NCBI GenBank assembly: GCA_030680415.1
Contig: JAUXVE010000020.1
Span: forward strand, 1 to 49,136
Length of the DNA stretch: 49,136 nucleotides
Source: Rubrivivax sp.
GTDB lineage: Bacteria > Pseudomonadota > Gammaproteobacteria > Burkholderiales > Burkholderiaceae_C
Direction: 5' to 3'
Part shown: piece by piece, positions 8,039-18,365 of the stretch
How positions within the stretch are numbered: position 1 is the first letter of the stretch
Layout of the letters: every line of letters starts with the position of its first letter
Notes under the pieces: model-generated
Seen by the model: only the letters and a program-made list of their open reading frames with translations
What the model was told of the DNA's origin: nothing
Databases searched by the model: none
Made by a program: the position numbers and the translations under genes

Positions 8039-9223
8039 GGGATGTTCCTTGCAGTCTCCCTGACAGGGGTGAACAACGGAGGAAGGCAGATACCTCCCAT
8101 CCGGCCTTTGCCCATGGCGCCAATGCAGCATCCAGCCGCCGCCGTGCAGGGCGTCGACCGCCGTGCCGAGGGCGCGCCCGCCGTCGTTGAACTGCTGCTC
8201 CAGCCATTGCCGCGCGCCGCTGTCGGCGTGCTCGAGCCGGAAGCAGCGCATCTGCATCGGCACGATCTCCAGGCGCCGCAGCAGCCCGCTGTCGCGTTCG
8301 AGGGTGGCGAAGTACAGGCAGCCGACGTCGCTGCGCAGATCGCCGTGTGGGGCGATGCCTTCGTAATCGTTGACGAGGTCGCCGCAGCCGTAGAGCACGA
8401 GCCGGCCGCGGTACACCTCGACAGGCAGCGCGTGGTGCGACGAGTGGCCGTGCACGACATCGGCGGCACCGAGGTCGATCAGCCGATGGGCGAACTCGCG
8501 GTGTGCAGCCGGGATCCGCCCGACCCAGTTGGCGCCCCAGTGCACCGAGACGACGACCGGTTCACCCGGCTGCCGGTGGCGTGCCACGGTGGCGGCGAGA
8601 CGGCGTGCCGTGCCCTCGCCGAGGTCGGGCAGCAAGGCCAGGCCCGAATAGCGCGGCGTGGCCGCCCAGTCCGCGGGCACGCCGCTGCTTTCGGTGGCAC
8701 AGGCAAAGACCAGCAGGCGCCGGCCGTCGGCCAGCGGCAACGCGGCCGGCGCCCACGCGGCGTCGCCGTCGGCGCCGGCGCCGGCGGTGTGCATGCCGGC
8801 GGCGTGCAGCGTGTGCAGCGTCTCGGCCAGGCCCTGGCGCCCCCAGTCGAGCGTATGGTTGTTGGCCAGCACGCAGCAGTCGATGCCCGCCGCCGTCAGG
8901 CAGCTCACGTTGGCCGGGTGCATGCGGTAGTGGATGCCCTTGCCGGGCCAGGCATCTTCGCAGGTGGTGACCGCGGTCTCGAGGTTGACGACGCGCAGGT
9001 CCGGCCCCACACGCTGCATCTCCGCCAGCGCGTCGCCCCACAGGTGGTCGGCCGAGACGGCGCGGGCGACCGGCCCGCTGACGCGCTCGACCAGACGCAC
9101 ATAGCCCCGCGCATCGCGGACGCAGGACTCGAACAACACCGGTGAGCCCGGGTGCGGCAGCAACTGGTCGATGCCGCGGCCGGTCATGACATCACCGGTG
9201 AGCAGCAGCGTGACCGTATCCAT
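7493..9223 (-). CDS. CapA-family protein, in frame with HPF-CSD (no stop between)
   Basis: From ATG 9223 the frame encodes a CapA/PgsA-type metallophosphatase-like protein (PGA_cap family). It shows LLLTGDVMTGRGID, NLETAVTT, VLANNHTLDWG, VSVHWGANW and VHGHSSHH in the usual order. The family normally stops near the MLHW segment (about residue 370). Here no stop codon occurs, and the frame runs 23 more codons straight into the ATG of the HPF-cold-shock gene (8038), giving a possible 576-residue fusion. The HPF start has its own AAGGAA site, so separate products are also possible. CapA proteins act in poly-gamma-glutamate or capsule metabolism, but no cap genes or signal peptide are seen. It follows the small membrane gene by 38 bp. 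Confidence 0.85.
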   Translation of the reverse strand: MDTVTLLLTGDVMTGRGIDQLLPHPGSPVLFESCVRDARGYVRLVERVSGPVARAVSADHLWGDALAEMQRVGPDLRVVNLETAVTTCEDAWPGKGIHYRMHPANVSCLTAAGIDCCVLANNHTLDWGRQGLAETLHTLHAAGMHTAGAGADGDAAWAPAALPLADGRRLLVFACATESSGVPADWAATPRYSGLALLPDLGEGTARRLAATVARHRQPGEPVVVSVHWGANWVGRIPAAHREFAHRLIDLGAADVVHGHSSHHALPVEVYRGRLVLYGCGDLVNDYEGIAPHGDLRSDVGCLYFATLERDSGLLRRLEIVPMQMRCFRLEHADSGARQWLEQQFNDGGRALGTAVDALHGGGWMLHWRHGQRPDGRYLPSSVVHPCQGDCKEHPMKLPLQIVFHGMEPSPALEAAARDKAHKLEQFAADIMSCRVDIDELQKHQQQGRPFGVAVHLKVPGHELTVDRVRNEDAYVALRDAFDDMKRQLEDHVRQRRGQEKVHPVPLHGEVVRLFDDDAYGFIRTPDGSEYYFASDNVADTAFDKLDVGTRVQFIPEMGAPGLQARRVSLGKHGFG

Positions 9224-9261
9224 GGTGCGGGCGCGGCGGGTGTTGCAAGCCTGGATGCCGT

Positions 9262-9498
9262 TCAGGGCCGATCGCGGCGCTCGATCACGATGCCGGCGAG
9301 TTCGAGCACGATGCCCAGCCCGAAGGCGACGAGCCCGTAGTGCACCGACGGCGCCAGCAACAGCAACACGCCGCCCACCACGACCAGCACTGCGGCCAGC
9401 GTGCGCCGGGCTCGACGGTTGCGGATCATGGCCAGGCGCTCCGGGGTTGGCGCCCCTGCAGCGGGGTGACTGCGCGGGGCAGGAAGGGGGTCGTCCAC
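9262..9498 (-). CDS. Small two-helix membrane protein
   Basis: 78 residues from GTG 9498, or 55 from ATG 9429. After a polar, proline-rich N-terminus and the basic stretch RNRRARR come two hydrophobic helices, LAAVLVVVGGVLLLLAP and YGLVAFGLGIVLELAGIVI, ending ERRDRP. No family was recognised. It is likely an inner-membrane protein with both ends in the cytoplasm. It lies 38 bp upstream of the CapA gene on the same strand and is probably co-transcribed with it. The upstream frame also contains two CxxC pairs but no start codon. Confidence 0.65.
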   Translation of the reverse strand: MDDPLPAPRSHPAAGAPTPERLAMIRNRRARRTLAAVLVVVGGVLLLLAPSVHYGLVAFGLGIVLELAGIVIERRDRP

Positions 9499-9594
9499 TT
9501 GGGCATCGGCGGGCGGCGCAAGTGGCAGGCCGGGCAGGCCGGGCAGGCCGGCACCGCATGGCGCGCAGTCTCGCAGCGCATGGATGGCGCCGCA

Positions 9595-9608
9595 TTGCGC
9601 GCACTCAA
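9595..9608. promoter_or_regulatory. FNR/FixK-like box TTGCG-CGCA-CTCAA
   Basis: This interrupted palindrome lies between the membrane protein-CapA-HPF unit (minus, first start 9498) and the PRPP synthase gene (plus, start 9768). The 18 bases at 9591-9608 equal the reverse complement of 6820-6837. Three head-to-tail GGGCAGGCC units lie just beside it (about 9531-9549). Confidence 0.5.
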
Positions 9609-9767
9609 CTTGTCGCGCCGCGGCTGGCCGAGACTGTGCCGGCGGGCTTGCTCGGTGCCGTTGCTGCCGTGGACGGCGGGCCGGTCGAAGGCCAGGTCAT
9701 GCACCCGCGTGAACCGTTACCGGGCGCGCGCCGGCAGCGACGCTGCGCCAGGGTGGAGAACCCCGTC

Positions 9768-10727
9768 ATGTTGCTCTTCTCGCTCGACCCCGAATGCAGG
9801 CTCGCCCCGGCGCTGGCGGCTGCGCTCGACGAAACCCTGGCGCGGCACGAGGATCGCCGCTTCGAGGACGGTGAACACAAGCTGCGGCCCCTGGTCGACC
9901 CGCGTGGTGACGACGTCTATGTCGTGAGCAGCCTGCACGGTGGGCCGCACGAGAGCCCGCAGGACAAGCTGTGCCGGCTGCTGCTGTTCATCGCCACGCT
10001 GCGCGAGCACGGCGCGGCGCGCGTGACGGCCGTCGTGCCCTACCTCGCCTATGCGCGCAAGGACCGGCGCACGAAGCCGCTGGACCCGGTCACGCTGCGC
10101 TACGTGGCGCAGCTGTTCGAGGCCGTCGGCACCGCCCAGGTGATCGTGCTCGAGGCGCACAACGTGGCCGCGTTCCAGAACGCTTTCCGCTGCACGACGG
10201 TGCACCTGGAAGCCCACCGCGCCTTCGACGCGCTGGTGGGCGAACTGGCCGGCGACGGCGCGCTGGCGGTGGCCTCGCCCGACCCCGGTGGTGTCAAGCG
10301 CTCGCTGCTGTGGCGCGAAGAGCTGGAGGCGCGCCTGGTGCGGCCGGTGCACTTCGCGATGGTCGACAAGCGGCGCAGCCTCGGCCTGGTCACCAGCGGC
10401 AAGCTCGTCGCCGGCGACGTCGACGGCGCCACCGTGCTGCTGCTCGACGACCTCATCGCCAGCGGCGAGACGATGCAGAGTGCGGCCACCGCGCTGCGCC
10501 GCGCCGGTGCCCGCGAAGTCATCGCGCTGGCCGCGCATGGCCTGTTCGTCGGCGCCGCGGCCACGGCGCTGGCCGACGCGCACATCGGCGCCGTGGTGGT
10601 GACCGACAGCGTGCCGGCCTTCCGCCTGCCCGCCGGCGGGCCGGTGGCCAGCAAGCTGCGTGTGGTGTCGGCGGTGCCGCTGTTCGCGCAGGCGCTCAGG
10701 GACAGCCACACCGCGTGGTTGCGCTGA
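9768..10727 (+). CDS. prs: Ribose-phosphate pyrophosphokinase (PRPP synthase), divergent type
   Basis: 319 residues, the usual length for PRPP synthases. It makes PRPP from ribose 5-phosphate and ATP for nucleotide, His and NAD synthesis. The N-terminal half has RRFEDGEHKLRP (the FxDGE substrate motif) and PYLAYARKDRRTKP, the flexible ATP-binding region. The C-terminal half has the PRPP loop VLLLDDLIASGETM. It is clearly more divergent than the housekeeping Prs, which is probably encoded elsewhere; such second copies accompany stress clusters. GGTGGAG lies ahead of the ATG. The stop codon lies inside the left arm of a strong hairpin shared with the next, convergent gene. Confidence 0.9.
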   Translation: MLLFSLDPECRLAPALAAALDETLARHEDRRFEDGEHKLRPLVDPRGDDVYVVSSLHGGPHESPQDKLCRLLLFIATLREHGAARVTAVVPYLAYARKDRRTKPLDPVTLRYVAQLFEAVGTAQVIVLEAHNVAAFQNAFRCTTVHLEAHRAFDALVGELAGDGALAVASPDPGGVKRSLLWREELEARLVRPVHFAMVDKRRSLGLVTSGKLVAGDVDGATVLLLDDLIASGETMQSAATALRRAGAREVIALAAHGLFVGAAATALADAHIGAVVVTDSVPAFRLPAGGPVASKLRVVSAVPLFAQALRDSHTAWLR

Positions 10728-10779
10728 GAGGCTGAGAGGCCACCCCTGCGCGGGTGCATGGGATGGCCTCTCAGCCTCT
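10727..10779. terminator. Bidirectional 16 bp hairpin overlapping both stop codons
   Basis: AGAGGCTGAGAGGCCA (10727-10742) and its exact complement at 10764-10779 flank a 21 nt loop. The left arm begins in the prs stop codon and the right arm contains the stop of the convergent kinase gene (10771). There is no T run on either side, so termination would rest on stem stability or act through mRNA 3'-end protection. Confidence 0.6.
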
Positions 10780-11862
10780 GAGCGTGGCCTCGACCTCGGC
10801 CAGCGCGGCCAGGCTGCGCTGCAGGTAACGCTGCGCCAGCGGCGCCCACTTGTGCGGCTGGCGCGGCTGCGGCTCGAGCAGGTGGGCCATCGCCAGCCGC
10901 GCGCGCAGCTGCGCCCGGTACGCCGTGTACAGGTGCAGCAGTGCGGCCGGCGGTGCGTCGCCCAGCGTCGCGGCGCAGGCGGCCACGAGTTGCGGCCCGA
11001 TCCATGGCGCGCCCGCCAGTTCACATTCGAGGCCCAGGAAGCAGAGCTCGTCGAAGGGGTCGACCTGGCGCAGCGCGGGGTTGAACTCGAGTGCGTCGAT
11101 GACCACCGGCGGCGGCTGCAGGCACACGTGCTCGGGACGCAGGTCGCCATGTCCGTCGACGACGTGTCCGCCGGCCGCGCGCTCCAGCAGCAGGCCGGCG
11201 TGCCGCACCAGCGCGGTGTCCAGGCCGTCGAGCGCGGCCGCCGCGTCGCCCAGGCCGAAGCGCGGCTGCAACAGCACCTGGCGGTTGACGGCCATCTCGC
11301 GCCGAAAGCGGGCCACGTAGTCCGGCGGCGATACGGCGGCGACCGGCGCCTGGCGGTAGAACGCCGCCAGCACGCGGGCCAGCGCGTCGATGTCCTCGCG
11401 CGTGACGGCGCCGGCGGCGATCAGCCGGTCGAGCAGGCGCTGCGGCGGCAGCCGGCGCATCAGCACCAGCCAGTCGACCGTGTGGCCCGGCGCCGGCAGC
11501 TGCGCCTCGGGCTGCAGTGTGTAGCCGCCGTCGTCTTGCTGCAGCGCCAGCAGGCCCAGGTAGACGCCTGGCGCCAGCCGCGAGTTCAGCCGCAGCTCCT
11601 CGCGGCAGAAGTGTTCGCGCGCGGCCAGCGTCGAGAAGTCCAGGAAGGGGTAGCGCACCGCCTTCTTCAGCTTCAGCACGTGGTCGCCGGCGATGAAGAC
11701 CCAGGACATGTGGGTTTCGATGGTCTCGACCGCGGCGACGACGCCGGCGTGGCCCTGGTGCGCCGCCGGCGACTGCAGGAAACGCAGGCGCGCGGCATAT
11801 TCCGGCGCGGCTTCGGCGGGCGGCGCGGGCTGGGGGATCACGGGCAGGCTGCGGCCGATCAT
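10771..11862 (-). CDS. APH-like kinase of the COG2187 family
   Basis: 363 residues. HVLKLKKAVRYPFLDFSTL near residue 60-80 is the ATP-lysine strand typical of this family. VVDGHGDLRPEHVCL is the aminoglycoside-phosphotransferase-type catalytic loop (HGDxxxxN-like, with His in place of the usual Asn), and VVIDALEFN supplies the metal-binding Asp. Family members are often followed by an AAA P-loop kinase domain; that is absent here, so this is the stand-alone form. The substrate is unknown, and antibiotic resistance should not be assumed. It is divergent from homospermidine synthase with an FNR-like box between them. Confidence 0.82.
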   Translation of the reverse strand: MIGRSLPVIPQPAPPAEAAPEYAARLRFLQSPAAHQGHAGVVAAVETIETHMSWVFIAGDHVLKLKKAVRYPFLDFSTLAAREHFCREELRLNSRLAPGVYLGLLALQQDDGGYTLQPEAQLPAPGHTVDWLVLMRRLPPQRLLDRLIAAGAVTREDIDALARVLAAFYRQAPVAAVSPPDYVARFRREMAVNRQVLLQPRFGLGDAAAALDGLDTALVRHAGLLLERAAGGHVVDGHGDLRPEHVCLQPPPVVIDALEFNPALRQVDPFDELCFLGLECELAGAPWIGPQLVAACAATLGDAPPAALLHLYTAYRAQLRARLAMAHLLEPQPRQPHKWAPLAQRYLQRSLAALAEVEATLRG

Positions 11863-11900
11863 GCGAGAGCTTACGTTGCTACGGTCGGGCGGGGCATCGA

Positions 11901-11914
11901 TTGCGCAGCATCAA
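11901..11914. promoter_or_regulatory. FNR/FixK-like box TTGCG-CAGC-ATCAA
   Basis: The right half is a perfect FNR half-site and the left matches the variant seen at the other sites of the cluster. It sits midway between divergent starts: 39 bases from the kinase ATG (11862) and 35 from the hss ATG (11949). Activation from -41.5 would give almost leaderless transcripts on both sides. Confidence 0.55.
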
Positions 11915-11948
11915 TCGGCGCTGCATCGCATTGCGTAGAGTGCTGCGC

Positions 11949-13370
11949 ATGATGACTCCCCGTGGCAAGGATCACCGCTTCGACAGCCGCCTGCTGATGG
12001 TCGGCTTCGGCAGCATCGGGCAGGGCGTGCTGCCCCTGCTGTTGCGGCACATCGAGATGAGCCCGCGCCAGATCACGATCGTCAGTGCCGACGAAGCGGG
12101 TGCGGAGGTGGCGCGCGCCTATGGCGTGGAGTTGCTGTGCCGACCGCTCACGCCGCAGAACCTGGCGCAGGTGCTCGAGCCCTTGCTGGGCGAGGGCGAT
12201 TTCCTGCTCAACGTGTCGGTCGACGTCAGCAGCGTGGCCCTCGTCGCCTGGTGTACCGAGCACGGCGTGCCCTACCTGGACACCGGCATCGAGCCCTGGG
12301 CCGGTGGTCATGTCGACCGCACGCGGCCGCCGGCCGAACGCAGCAACTACGCGCTGCGCGAGGCGGCCCTGGCGCTGCGGCGGCCGCGTGGCGGCGGGCC
12401 CACGGCCGTGCTCACGCACGGCGCCAACCCCGGGCTGGTGTCGCACTTCGTCAAGCAGGCGCTGATCGACGTCGCCCAGGCCACCGGGGTCGCGGCCGCG
12501 CCGCCCGCCACGCGGGAGGGCTGGGCGCGGCTGTCGCGCGACCTGGGCGTGCGCGTGATCCATGTCGCCGAGCGCGACACCCAGGTAGCGAGCCGCCGCA
12601 AGGCCGCGGGCGAGTTCGTCAACACCTGGTCGGTGGAGGGCTTCATCGGCGAGGGCTGCCAGCCGGCCGAACTGGGCTGGGGCACGCACGAGCGACAGCT
12701 GCCGCCCGATGCGCGGCGCCATGACTACGGCTCGCGCGCCGCGATCTACCTGCTGCGCCCGGGGGCAGGCACGCGCGTGCGCAGCTGGACGCCGCTGGCC
12801 GGGCCGCAGCACGGCTGGCTCATCACGCACAGCGAGTCGATCTCGATCGCCGACCATCTCACGCTCGGCAGCCCGACCCGGCCCGACTACCGCCCGACCG
12901 TGCACTATGCCTACCACCCCTGCGACGACGCGGTGCTGTCGCTGGACGAACTGGCGGCGCGCAACTGGCGTCCACAGCCGCGGCTGCGCGTGCTCAAGGA
13001 AGACATCACCACCGGCATGGACGAGCTCGGCGTGTTGCTGATGGGGCATGCGCGCGGAGCCTACTGGTACGGCTCGCAGCTGTCGATCGAGCGCGCGCGC
13101 GCGCTGGCGCCGCACAACAGCGCCACCAGCCTGCAGGTCACCGCTGCGGTGATGGCCGGCGTGGTGTGGGCGATGTGCAACCCGCAGCGCGGAGTCGTCG
13201 AACCCGACGACCTGCCCTACGCCGAGATCCTGGCGCTGTGCCGGCCCTACCTGGGCGAGGTCGTCGGCGTGTTCAGTTCCTGGACCCCGCTGGACGGCCG
13301 CGGCTGGCTGTTCGACGAAGACCTCGACCGCGACGACCCCTGGCAGTTCAGGAACTTTCGCGTCGAGTAG
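11949..13370 (+). CDS. hss: Homospermidine synthase
   Basis: 473 residues, close to the ~477 usual for bacterial homospermidine synthase. This NAD-dependent enzyme makes sym-homospermidine from putrescine (or spermidine plus putrescine). The Rossmann start LLMVGFGSIGQGVLPLLLRH and the family blocks NVSVDVSSVALVAWC, YLDTGIEPWAGGH and AVLTHGANPGLVSHFVKQAL are all clear. The fold is shared with saccharopine dehydrogenase, but these blocks favour homospermidine synthase. Tandem ATGs at 11949 and 11952 are both possible starts. Polyamine synthesis suits the stress setting. Confidence 0.9.
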   Translation: MMTPRGKDHRFDSRLLMVGFGSIGQGVLPLLLRHIEMSPRQITIVSADEAGAEVARAYGVELLCRPLTPQNLAQVLEPLLGEGDFLLNVSVDVSSVALVAWCTEHGVPYLDTGIEPWAGGHVDRTRPPAERSNYALREAALALRRPRGGGPTAVLTHGANPGLVSHFVKQALIDVAQATGVAAAPPATREGWARLSRDLGVRVIHVAERDTQVASRRKAAGEFVNTWSVEGFIGEGCQPAELGWGTHERQLPPDARRHDYGSRAAIYLLRPGAGTRVRSWTPLAGPQHGWLITHSESISIADHLTLGSPTRPDYRPTVHYAYHPCDDAVLSLDELAARNWRPQPRLRVLKEDITTGMDELGVLLMGHARGAYWYGSQLSIERARALAPHNSATSLQVTAAVMAGVVWAMCNPQRGVVEPDDLPYAEILALCRPYLGEVVGVFSSWTPLDGRGWLFDEDLDRDDPWQFRNFRVE

Positions 13371-13392
13371 CCGCGGCCGCGATGGGCCGGGA

Positions 13393-13406
13393 TTGCGTAT
13401 GCGCAA
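13393..13406. promoter_or_regulatory. FNR/FixK-like perfect palindrome TTGCG-TATG-CGCAA
   Basis: A perfect 5+4+5 palindrome in the hss-lon gap. With a -41.5 placement transcription would begin near 13441. That is downstream of the possible GTG start of lon at 13434 and supports the ATG at 13461. Confidence 0.5.
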
Positions 13407-13460
13407 GGCCACGCCGGCGCAGGCCCCTATGGTGTGAATGTCGCAGCTCATGTCGATGCC

Positions 13461-15836
<2,376 letters not shown>

Positions 15837-15864
15837 CGGCCTGCGGGCCGCAAGAGGAGATGGC

Positions 15865-16365
15865 ATGTCGACACTGAAAGGGATCAGGCCCATCGAGCCG
15901 CTGGACTGGGTGCTGGTGGCCAACGCTGCACGGGCGCGCGTTTTCGAGCGCGACCCGGAAAACAATGCGATGCGCGAGCTGTCCAGCTTCGTGCACCCGC
16001 AGTCGCGCCAGAAAGGGCAGGCGCTGGGCCGCGACCGCCCCGGCAAGGCCCAGAAGGGCAGCACGGCCAGCACGGCGTTCCCGCCGCACACCGACCTGCA
16101 CCAGAAGGAGCACGCCGAATTTGCCCACGAACTGGCGCAACACCTGGAGGAGGCCGCGCTCGCCCACCGCTACCCGCGCGTGGCGCTCGTCGCCTCGAGC
16201 CCGTTCCTCGGTGAGTTGAAGGCGCAACTCGGCGCCGCCGCAAAGAAGCTTCTGCAGGCGGCCGTGGCACTGGACCTGACGTCCTATGAGGGTGCCGATC
16301 TCGAGCACCGGGTCGCACAAGCGCTGCAGGCGGTCGAGGCGTCGGCGCCGATAGCGGGGGACTGA
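15865..16365 (+). CDS. Host attachment family protein
   Basis: 166 residues matching the small family named for an Agrobacterium host-attachment protein. It has [18 protein letters not shown] at the start, [21 protein letters not shown] in the middle and a C-terminal [17 protein letters not shown] segment. The fold is thought to be release-factor/Pelota-like, and the function is unsettled; members are common in stress gene clusters without any plant association. GAGGAG precedes the ATG. It follows lon closely on the same strand. The name should not be read as evidence of host contact here. Confidence 0.85.
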   Translation: MSTLKGIRPIEPLDWVLVANAARARVFERDPENNAMRELSSFVHPQSRQKGQALGRDRPGKAQKGSTASTAFPPHTDLHQKEHAEFAHELAQHLEEAALAHRYPRVALVASSPFLGELKAQLGAAAKKLLQAAVALDLTSYEGADLEHRVAQALQAVEASAPIAGD

Positions 16366-16424
16366 TGGCCAGCGGCCGCGCTTGGGCGCCGGCCGCGGGC
16401 CTACAAGCGGCCCAGCCCGACTCG

Positions 16425-16444
16425 CGGCGGCCGCGCGGCCGCCG
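16425..16444. terminator. 20 bp perfect palindrome between convergent genes
   Basis: CGGCGGCCGC followed by its complement GCGGCCGCCG ends exactly at the base before the UspA stop codon (16445). It lies between the convergent host-attachment and uspA genes. The all-GC hairpin without a T tract may stop transcription from either side. Confidence 0.45.
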
Positions 16445-16903
16445 TCACGAGCGGCGCGCCTCGGGGTGCCGCACCAGCAGCACCGGCACCGGTGACTCGC
16501 GCAGCACGCGCTCGGCGTCGCTGCCCAGCAGCACATGGCTGAAACCGCGGCGGCCGTGCGTGCCCATCACGATCAGGTCGCAGCCGCCGTCACGGGCCTG
16601 TTGCAGGATGGTGTCGGCCACGCGCTCGGCGCGTGACTCGACGAGATGGGGCTCGGCCTTGACGCCGTGCGTGGTGGCCGTCTGGCAGGCCGTGTCCAGC
16701 AAGGAATGCCCATGCTTGCGCAGGCCGTCGCTGATCTCCTGCCAAGTGGTGGCCGTGATCATCTCGACCGCGATCGGAAACGTGTCTATGACGTGCAGCA
16801 CGACCAGGCTCGAACCCAGCGCGCGCCCCAGTGCCACTGCCTCTTCGAAGCCGCGCTGCGCGGTCGCACTACCATCGAGTGGAACGAGGATCTTGCCGTA
16901 CAT
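16445..16903 (-). CDS. Universal stress protein, UspA family
   Basis: 152 residues, a single Usp domain. MYGKILVPLDGS opens the fold. The ATP-binding signature G-x2-G-x9-G-S is present as VMGTHGRRGFSHVLLGSDAE, so this is the nucleotide-binding class. Such proteins support survival in stasis, low oxygen or oxidative stress. GGAGGG precedes the ATG. It lies 90 bp downstream of cfa on the same strand and could be read from the same FNR-box promoter. Confidence 0.95.
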   Translation of the reverse strand: MYGKILVPLDGSATAQRGFEEAVALGRALGSSLVVLHVIDTFPIAVEMITATTWQEISDGLRKHGHSLLDTACQTATTHGVKAEPHLVESRAERVADTILQQARDGGCDLIVMGTHGRRGFSHVLLGSDAERVLRESPVPVLLVRHPEARRS

Positions 16904-16993
16904 GCTGCCCTCCTGGCGTGGCCGATGGTCACCATGCTGCGCCGTTGGCGCCGCCACGCATTGAGCAGACGCAGCAATGCCGCAGGGGGGCGC

Positions 16994-18154
16994 TCAGCGC
17001 ACCGAGCGGTACTCCCGCGTGCGCTCGCGCGGCGCCAGCACGATCTGCCACAGCTGCCCCTGGTGCGAGCGGAAGAAGCCGGCGCTGGACAGCAGGTAGA
17101 ACTTCCACATGCGGAAGAAACGCTCGCCGTAGCGTGCGCGCAGCTGCGGCCAGGCGTGCTCGAAGCGGGCCCACCAGGCCATCAGCGTGCGGTCGTAGTC
17201 GGGGCCGAAGTTGTGCCAGTCTTCGATCACGAACTGGCCGTCGATGGCGCGCGCGATCTCCACCGCCGACGGCAGCTTGCCGTTGGGGAAGATGTAGCGT
17301 TCGGTCCAGGCGTTGGTGGCGCGTTCGGTGCGTTCGGTGCCGATGGTGTGCAGCAGGAACAGGCCCTGCGCATCGAGCAGTTCGCGCATGTGCCGGAAGT
17401 AGGCGGCGTAGTTCTTCGGGCCCACGTGCTCGAACATGCCGACCGAGACGATCTTGTCCCAGCGCCCGGCGAGCGATCGCCAGTCGGCCAGCTCCACCGT
17501 CACCGGCAGCCCGGCGCAGCGCTCGCGCGCCAGCGCCGCCTGCTCCCTGGACACCGTGGCGCCGACGACCTGGCAGCCGAAGTGGCGCGCTGCGTGCTCG
17601 GCCAGGCCGCCCCAGCCGCAGCCCACGTCGAGCAGGCGTTCGCCGGGGCGCAACTCGAGCTTGCGGCCGATGAGTTCGAGCTTGTGCTCCTGCGCCTGTT
17701 CCAGGTCGGCCGCGCGCGGCCAGTAGGCGCAGGAATAGACCATGCGCGAGTCGAGCATGGCGGCGAAGAGGTCGTTGCCCAGGTCATAGTGCTGTTCGGC
17801 GACGCGGAAGGCGCGCGACACCGACTGCAGGTTCAGCAAGCCGTGGCGCAGCACCTGCGCCAGCCAGTGCGGCAGGAAACGCGCGGTGACGACATGGTCG
17901 CCGTCGGCGCGCAGCAGCCGGCACACGAGTTCGTCGAGCCGCTCGCAGTCCCACAGCCCGTCCATGTACGACTCGCCGAAGCCCAGCGTGCCGTGCACCA
18001 TCATGCGCTGCCAGGTGGTGGCGTCGTTGAGCTGCAGGTCCCAAGGCGCCGGGCCGTTGACCTGGATCCCCGCCCGCTGCAGCAGGCGCGCGATGGGCGC
18101 CGGCGGCGCGTCATGAGCGACCGGCGTCGGGGCGGGGGGCGATGACATCAGCAT
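16994..18154 (-). CDS. cfa: Cyclopropane-fatty-acyl-phospholipid synthase
   Basis: 386 residues, the size of E. coli Cfa. It transfers a methylene group from SAM to unsaturated acyl chains of membrane phospholipids. Seen here: HYDLGNDLFAAMLDSRMVYS, the SAM motif ERLLDVGCGWGGLAEHA, EHVGPKNYAAYF and the lipid-site FIFPNG-like YIFPNGKLPS. The C-terminal YLLSSAGFFRSHQGQLWQIV is typical of the family. The ATG at 18154 (another at 18148) lies 52 bp from an FNR-like box. Cfa activity rises in stationary phase and acid or low-oxygen conditions, in keeping with the neighbours. Confidence 0.93.
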   Translation of the reverse strand: MLMSSPPAPTPVAHDAPPAPIARLLQRAGIQVNGPAPWDLQLNDATTWQRMMVHGTLGFGESYMDGLWDCERLDELVCRLLRADGDHVVTARFLPHWLAQVLRHGLLNLQSVSRAFRVAEQHYDLGNDLFAAMLDSRMVYSCAYWPRAADLEQAQEHKLELIGRKLELRPGERLLDVGCGWGGLAEHAARHFGCQVVGATVSREQAALARERCAGLPVTVELADWRSLAGRWDKIVSVGMFEHVGPKNYAAYFRHMRELLDAQGLFLLHTIGTERTERATNAWTERYIFPNGKLPSAVEIARAIDGQFVIEDWHNFGPDYDRTLMAWWARFEHAWPQLRARYGERFFRMWKFYLLSSAGFFRSHQGQLWQIVLAPRERTREYRSVR

Positions 18155-18205
18155 GGTGCGCACCTCGTGGGCCGGCCGAGCATGGCAGGGCGGCGCGGCG
18201 ACGGA

Positions 18206-18219
18206 TTGAGTCAGCGCAA
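18206..18219. promoter_or_regulatory. FNR/FixK-like box TTGAG-TCAG-CGCAA
   Basis: It lies in the divergent region between cfa (minus) and the aldehyde dehydrogenase gene (plus). The half-sites are identical to those at 6820-6833. A -41.5 placement predicts a cfa transcript starting near 18171 with a 17-base leader. The aldehyde dehydrogenase start is 147 bases away, so cfa is the likelier target. Confidence 0.55.
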
Positions 18220-18365
18220 GCGCCGCGCCTTGCGGTCTTTTCGGGGCGGGCGCGCTTGCGTAGCGGCGGACCGGATATGAAACCAGGTTGGCCGCCGGCG
18301 TCAAGCCCCGGCACCGGCTCGGCTGGGGGCACACTTCGTGCCTCAGCGAATCCGTGGACCTTGCC

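Noticed and set aside
9550..9640. Zinc ribbon (VECAQCGAIHALRDCAPCGA) in frame ahead of the small membrane protein.
   Set aside because: The frame has no ATG, GTG or TTG between its upstream stop and the Cys pairs, and the first pair is produced by the FNR-like box itself. The same word gives IECAQC in another place (about 6820), so it is a coincidence of the motif.
10771..11862. Aminoglycoside resistance gene.
   Set aside because: The protein belongs to the COG2187 group, not the antibiotic kinases. Only the general kinase loop is shared and no resistance context exists.
15865..16365. Host-association function from the host attachment family name.
   Set aside because: The family name comes from one early report; members are widespread in free-living bacteria, and the neighbours here are stress genes.
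16950..16990. A sixth FNR-like box upstream of uspA (ATTGAGCAGACGCAGCAAT).
   Set aside because: The TTG and CAA halves are separated by 11 bases instead of 8, so the geometry does not match the other sites.
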